Assembly: GCA_025060275.1 (NCBI GenBank)
Contig: JANXCJ010000072.1
Span: 1 to 8,930, forward strand
Direction of reading: 5' to 3'
Source of the DNA: Bacteroidia bacterium
Lineage (GTDB): Bacteria > Bacteroidota > Bacteroidia > SpSt-205
DNA: 8,930 bases
Below are positions 6,432-8,930 of this stretch, one piece after another. The position numbers were made by a program, and so were the translations under genes. Positions within the stretch are counted from its first letter, which is position 1. Each line of letters starts with the position of its first letter. Below the pieces are notes generated by a model. That model was given only the letters and a program-made list of their open reading frames with translations. It searched no databases and was not told where the DNA came from.

Positions 6432-7973
6432 ATGGGTATAGATATAGGTAGGTTAGCGGCATTTGCCAAGGAACAGGGGTTTATCTATCCTGGCAGCGAG
6501 CTATATGAGGGAATCGCCGGCGTGTATGATTATGGACCCTTAGGTGTGGAGCTCAAGCGCCGTATAGCTGATTTATGGTGGAGAGCGATGATTCAGCTTC
6601 ATGAAAACATTGTGGGGCTGGATGCGGCTATTCTCATGCATCCTCGTGTGTGGGAGGCTTCAGGGCATGTAGAGGCTTTTCATGACCCATTAGTGGATAA
6701 TAAGGTTTCTAAAAAACGTTATCGTGTAGATACACTTATAGAGGAGTATGCCCAAAAGCTGGAAGAAAAAGCTAGAAAGGAAATAGAGAAGCTCAAGAAA
6801 AAGAGCACCGCGTCTCAGGAAAGTTTAGAAGAAGCCCTTTATCAGCATATAGACTTTCAACGGGCTCAATCTCTCCGAAGTCGTCTCTCCGCAGCTATGC
6901 AGCGCAACGACTGGGAAGCGCTATCTGCCTTGTTAGTAGAAGAGAAGGTTCCCTGCCCTGAGAGTGGTTCCACAGAGTGGACGCCTGTTCGCCAGTTCAA
7001 CTTGATGTTTTCCACTCATTTGGGTGCAGTAGCAGAGGAAGCGCAAGAGATATTCCTGCGTCCTGAGACAGCACAAGGTGTCTTCGTAGATTTTCCCCTT
7101 GTTGTAAAAACAGCTCGGCAGAAACTCCCGTTCGGTATCGCTCAGATTGGCAAGGCTTTCCGGAATGAGATTGTAGCTCGTCAGTTTCTCTTCCGTATGC
7201 GTGAGTTTGAGCAGATGGAGATGGAATTTTTCGTGCAGCCGGGAACGGAGAAGGAGTGGTACGAGTACTGGAAGTATCATCGCATGCGTTGGCATCAGAA
7301 CATGGGGCTAAAGGCTGAAAATCTTAGATTCAAAGACCATGAACATCTCTCCCACTATGCTAAAGCCGCAACTGATATAGAGTATTACTTCCCATTTGGC
7401 TTTAGAGAGTTGGAGGGTATTCATTCTCGCACAGATTATGACCTTAGAAGGCACGCAGAGTATAGTGGGAAGAAGTTAGAGTACTATGAGGAGTCACTTG
7501 GGAAAGGTTTTATCCCCTATGTAATAGAAACCTCTGTAGGGCTGGACAGATTAGTACTAGCGCACCTTTGTCAGGCATATACAGAGGAGCTAGTGCCTAC
7601 GGCAGAGGGAGGCCAAGATAAAAGAATCGTACTAAAACTACCTATCCTTTTGGCGCCTATCCAGGTAGCTATTTTTCCTCTGGTGAAAAGGCCTGAGTTC
7701 GTAGAGATAGCCCGAAAGTTGTATGAAGAACTACGCTTCCACTTCACAGTAGCCTACGAAGAAAAGGACTCCATCGGGCGTCGCTATCGCCGTTATGATG
7801 CGAAAGGTACCCCCTTTGCTATCACAATAGATGGACAAACTTTAGAGGATGAGACGGTCACACTCCGGGATCGAGACTCGCTCCAGCAGATACGCTTGCC
7901 TCTAACGCAGGTGCAGCCCTATCTTAGTGAGGTCTTTAGCATTCCTAAATGGCTTAAGGAGCTACAAGGCTGA
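6432..7973 (+). CDS. glyQS: Glycine--tRNA ligase, alpha2 (single-chain) type
   Basis: Class II synthetase charging tRNA-Gly, of the single-chain dimeric type rather than the two-subunit type of many bacteria. 513 residues from ATG 6432. A TTG at 6417 overlapping the serS stop would add five residues, but family members begin close to '..LvsLAK.rGFI.P', which fits the ATG. Visible in order: GFIYPGSELYEGIAGVYDYGPLG (ends at 39), the ASGH element near 76-79, a charged helical insertion about 105-165, RPETAQG (210-216), motif 2 (FRNE at 243-246 through REFEQME at 257-263), HSRTDYD (331-337), motif 3 ETSVGLDRL (366-374), and a C-terminal anticodon-binding domain about 400-500. The cysteine-rich site before the FNLMF segment is reduced to CPESGS (175-180), so zinc binding there is unlikely. 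Eleven bases after serS and probably co-transcribed with it. No Shine-Dalgarno sequence is visible. Confidence 0.96.
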   Translation: MGIDIGRLAAFAKEQGFIYPGSELYEGIAGVYDYGPLGVELKRRIADLWWRAMIQLHENIVGLDAAILMHPRVWEASGHVEAFHDPLVDNKVSKKRYRVDTLIEEYAQKLEEKARKEIEKLKKKSTASQESLEEALYQHIDFQRAQSLRSRLSAAMQRNDWEALSALLVEEKVPCPESGSTEWTPVRQFNLMFSTHLGAVAEEAQEIFLRPETAQGVFVDFPLVVKTARQKLPFGIAQIGKAFRNEIVARQFLFRMREFEQMEMEFFVQPGTEKEWYEYWKYHRMRWHQNMGLKAENLRFKDHEHLSHYAKAATDIEYYFPFGFRELEGIHSRTDYDLRRHAEYSGKKLEYYEESLGKGFIPYVIETSVGLDRLVLAHLCQAYTEELVPTAEGGQDKRIVLKLPILLAPIQVAIFPLVKRPEFVEIARKLYEELRFHFTVAYEEKDSIGRRYRRYDAKGTPFAITIDGQTLEDETVTLRDRDSLQQIRLPLTQVQPYLSEVFSIPKWLKELQG

Positions 7974-7999
7974 CATTTTGTTCTTTTGATTCTCCGAGA

Positions 8000-8022
8000 G
8001 TAGGCAGCCTTTTACTGCCTAC
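8000..8022. terminator. 8-bp hairpin downstream of glyQS
   Basis: GTAGGCAG (8000-8007) and CTGCCTAC (8015-8022) form a perfect 8-bp stem around the loop CCTTTTA, 26 bp after the glyQS stop. No T-run follows on the plus strand (CATTTGAG). The likely role is ending or stabilising the serS-glyQS mRNA. Because the stem is perfect it could act on the convergent transcript as well. Confidence 0.55.
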
Positions 8023-8037
8023 CATTTGAGTTAGTAT

Positions 8038-8136
8038 AAAAAAGTGCCTCCCAGATTACTTACCCATGCTAACTGCATAGCTCTGCTGTCAAATTACCGG
8101 CGAGGCTAATACTGATCCCGTATTAGGCACCTTTTG
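8038..8136 (-). terminator. Branched structured element ending in T6: complex terminator or small RNA
   Basis: On the minus strand, AAAAGGTGCCT (8135-8125) can pair with AGGCACTTTTTT (8049-8038), closing about 75 nt with one bulged G. Inside are a perfect 7-bp hairpin, CTAATAC (8106-8112) with GTATTAG (8120-8126), and a smaller hairpin at 8064/8065-8069 with 8075-8079/8080. The second has a G-U pair when read on the minus strand but a C-A mismatch when read on the plus strand. The outer stem and the 7-bp hairpin share two bases. GCCTC (8046-8050) could instead pair with GAGGC (8102-8106). The six-T exit and the G-U pair favour the minus strand, so it may end the transcript of the 8230-8930 gene or be an independent RNA. 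It matches no RNA family I recognise. The rest of the spacer, 8137-8229, holds nothing I can support. Confidence 0.38.
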
Positions 8137-8229
8137 AAGGGGGCTTAATTTGCGCTTCTCTTGCACAGAGAGAAAACCTCAGTACCAGGGCTGGGATACT
8201 TTTCATATAGTTCTACTTAGGTACAAGTT

Positions 8230-8930
8230 TCAGCGTTTAATTTGCAGCACGGACAAATTCCTCTCATAGACATCAAAGGTGCCTCCATTTACGCCGAAAT
8301 TATTCCCATAGAGCTCCAGTCTATAATAGTATGTAACCCCGGGAGACAGATTGAGATCAACATAGCTGATAGAAGTACTCATATTAAAACCACTTGTGGC
8401 GGAGCCTAATCCGTTAGGGAACCGGAGGGCACAAATGCCTGAGCCATAGGTAAGAATAGTGGAGTTTACGGTAAAAGCAGGGTCCTCTGCCCTACGCAGA
8501 ACTAAGAAATAGCCTGCTAAGGCGTGATTCCCGGTCATGGCGGTATTATTAACAATCCGAGCGAAGCCAGTTATAAGCACACCACTGTGACTAACTCCAC
8601 TTCCATCGGGAATTGTTATGGAGACAGTGGTTCCATTAATAGGCTGAGCCACAGCGTTATAAGGAATGCTCTGTATAGCACCTGTATTGGCTCCAGTAAT
8701 CTCCTGGTTGACAAAATCTCCTACGAAACGAACATCCCCTACCACATGGAGCTGGTGAGCGGGAGCTGACGTGCCTATTCCTGTCAATCCTTCTATGATT
8801 GCTCCATTTGAAGGAGCAGCTATTGCGCTGTAAGCAGTACCTACGGAGAGATTACCATGGACAGCTAGACGGCTCGCCGGTGTAGGAGTACCTATGCCTA
8901 CATTTTGCGCTCCCATTATGCCCATAAAGC
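8230..8930 (-). CDS. VGIGT-repeat (tail-fibre-like) surface protein, C-terminal part
   Basis: The frame ends at TGA 8232-8230 and remains open through the right edge (a Phe codon precedes the Met at 8925), so the true start lies outside and about 233 residues are visible. The first 60 or so hold two copies of the 'NVGIGTptPasrLaVhGnlsVG' type: NVGIGTPTPASRLAVHGNLS and, after APSNGAIIEG, GIGTSAPAHQLHVVGDV. Such repeats are common in Bacteroidota cell-surface proteins and resemble shaft segments of phage tail fibres. The remaining roughly 150 residues are rich in Thr, Ser, Gly, Asn and aromatic residues with alternating beta-type patterns (SYVDLNLSPGVTYYYRLELY), suggesting a C-terminal beta-sandwich. 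No T9SS tail, membrane segment or peptidase chaperone motif is seen in this part. The likely role is a surface fibre or adhesin; the ligand and export route cannot be told from here. Confidence 0.72.
   Translation of the reverse strand, partial: FMGIMGAQNVGIGTPTPASRLAVHGNLSVGTAYSAIAAPSNGAIIEGLTGIGTSAPAHQLHVVGDVRFVGDFVNQEITGANTGAIQSIPYNAVAQPINGTTVSITIPDGSGVSHSGVLITGFARIVNNTAMTGNHALAGYFLVLRRAEDPAFTVNSTILTYGSGICALRFPNGLGSATSGFNMSTSISYVDLNLSPGVTYYYRLELYGNNFGVNGGTFDVYERNLSVLQIKR

Noticed and set aside
6933..7295. A 120-codon open frame on the minus strand inside glyQS
   Set aside because: It lies wholly opposite strongly conserved GlyRS coding sequence, including motif 2, and its translation shows no recognisable domain. 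It is a by-product of the codons of the real gene.
8038..8136. Reading the branched element as a tRNA, an integron attC site or a known riboswitch
   Set aside because: There is no T-loop GGTTCRA, no anticodon arm of the right geometry, no attC core sites, and none of the conserved cores of the cobalamin, TPP, SAM or FMN riboswitches that I could recall. It also lies downstream of both neighbouring genes, which does not suit a riboswitch.
8524..8769. An 81-codon open frame on the plus strand opposite the VGIGT-repeat gene
   Set aside because: The minus strand carries recognisable repeats across the same bases. The plus-strand translation shows no family resemblance.

Overview
The window most likely comes from a member of the Bacteroidota or a close relative. 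Four things point this way. The protein at the left edge ends in a type IX secretion (T9SS) sorting domain. The glycogen synthase is of the GT3 type, which in bacteria is found mainly in this group. The glycyl-tRNA synthetase is the single-chain alpha2 type. None of the three gene starts in the window has a Shine-Dalgarno sequence, and -7-like TAnnTTTG boxes lie at or just before them. I cannot name a genus.

Layout: 1-976 (+) is the 3' part of a secreted SBBP beta-propeller protein with a T9SS tail. It converges, across about 115 bp holding two hairpins, on 1093-5079 (-), a very long gene that fuses a GT3 glycogen synthase to a GT35 alpha-glucan phosphorylase. A 72-bp divergent control region (5080-5151) separates it from serS (5152-6420, +), which is followed after 11 bp by glyQS (6432-7973, +). 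A 256-bp spacer (7974-8229) with no gene holds an 8-bp hairpin and a longer branched structure ending in T6 on the minus strand. The window closes with the 3' part of a minus-strand gene (8230-8930) whose product carries VGIGT repeats like those of phage tail fibres and Bacteroidota surface proteins.

How the genes work together: serS and glyQS form a small aminoacyl-tRNA synthetase operon, charging tRNA-Ser and tRNA-Gly. The fusion protein carries both arms of storage-glucan turnover, chain elongation from a nucleotide sugar and phosphorolytic release of glucose 1-phosphate, on one polypeptide. It shares only the promoter region with the synthetase genes. The two edge genes are unrelated surface or secreted proteins.

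The most notable item is the synthase-phosphorylase fusion, followed by the possibly leaderless divergent promoters and the structured element at 8038-8136. I saw no defence system, CRISPR array, insertion sequence, tRNA or rRNA.
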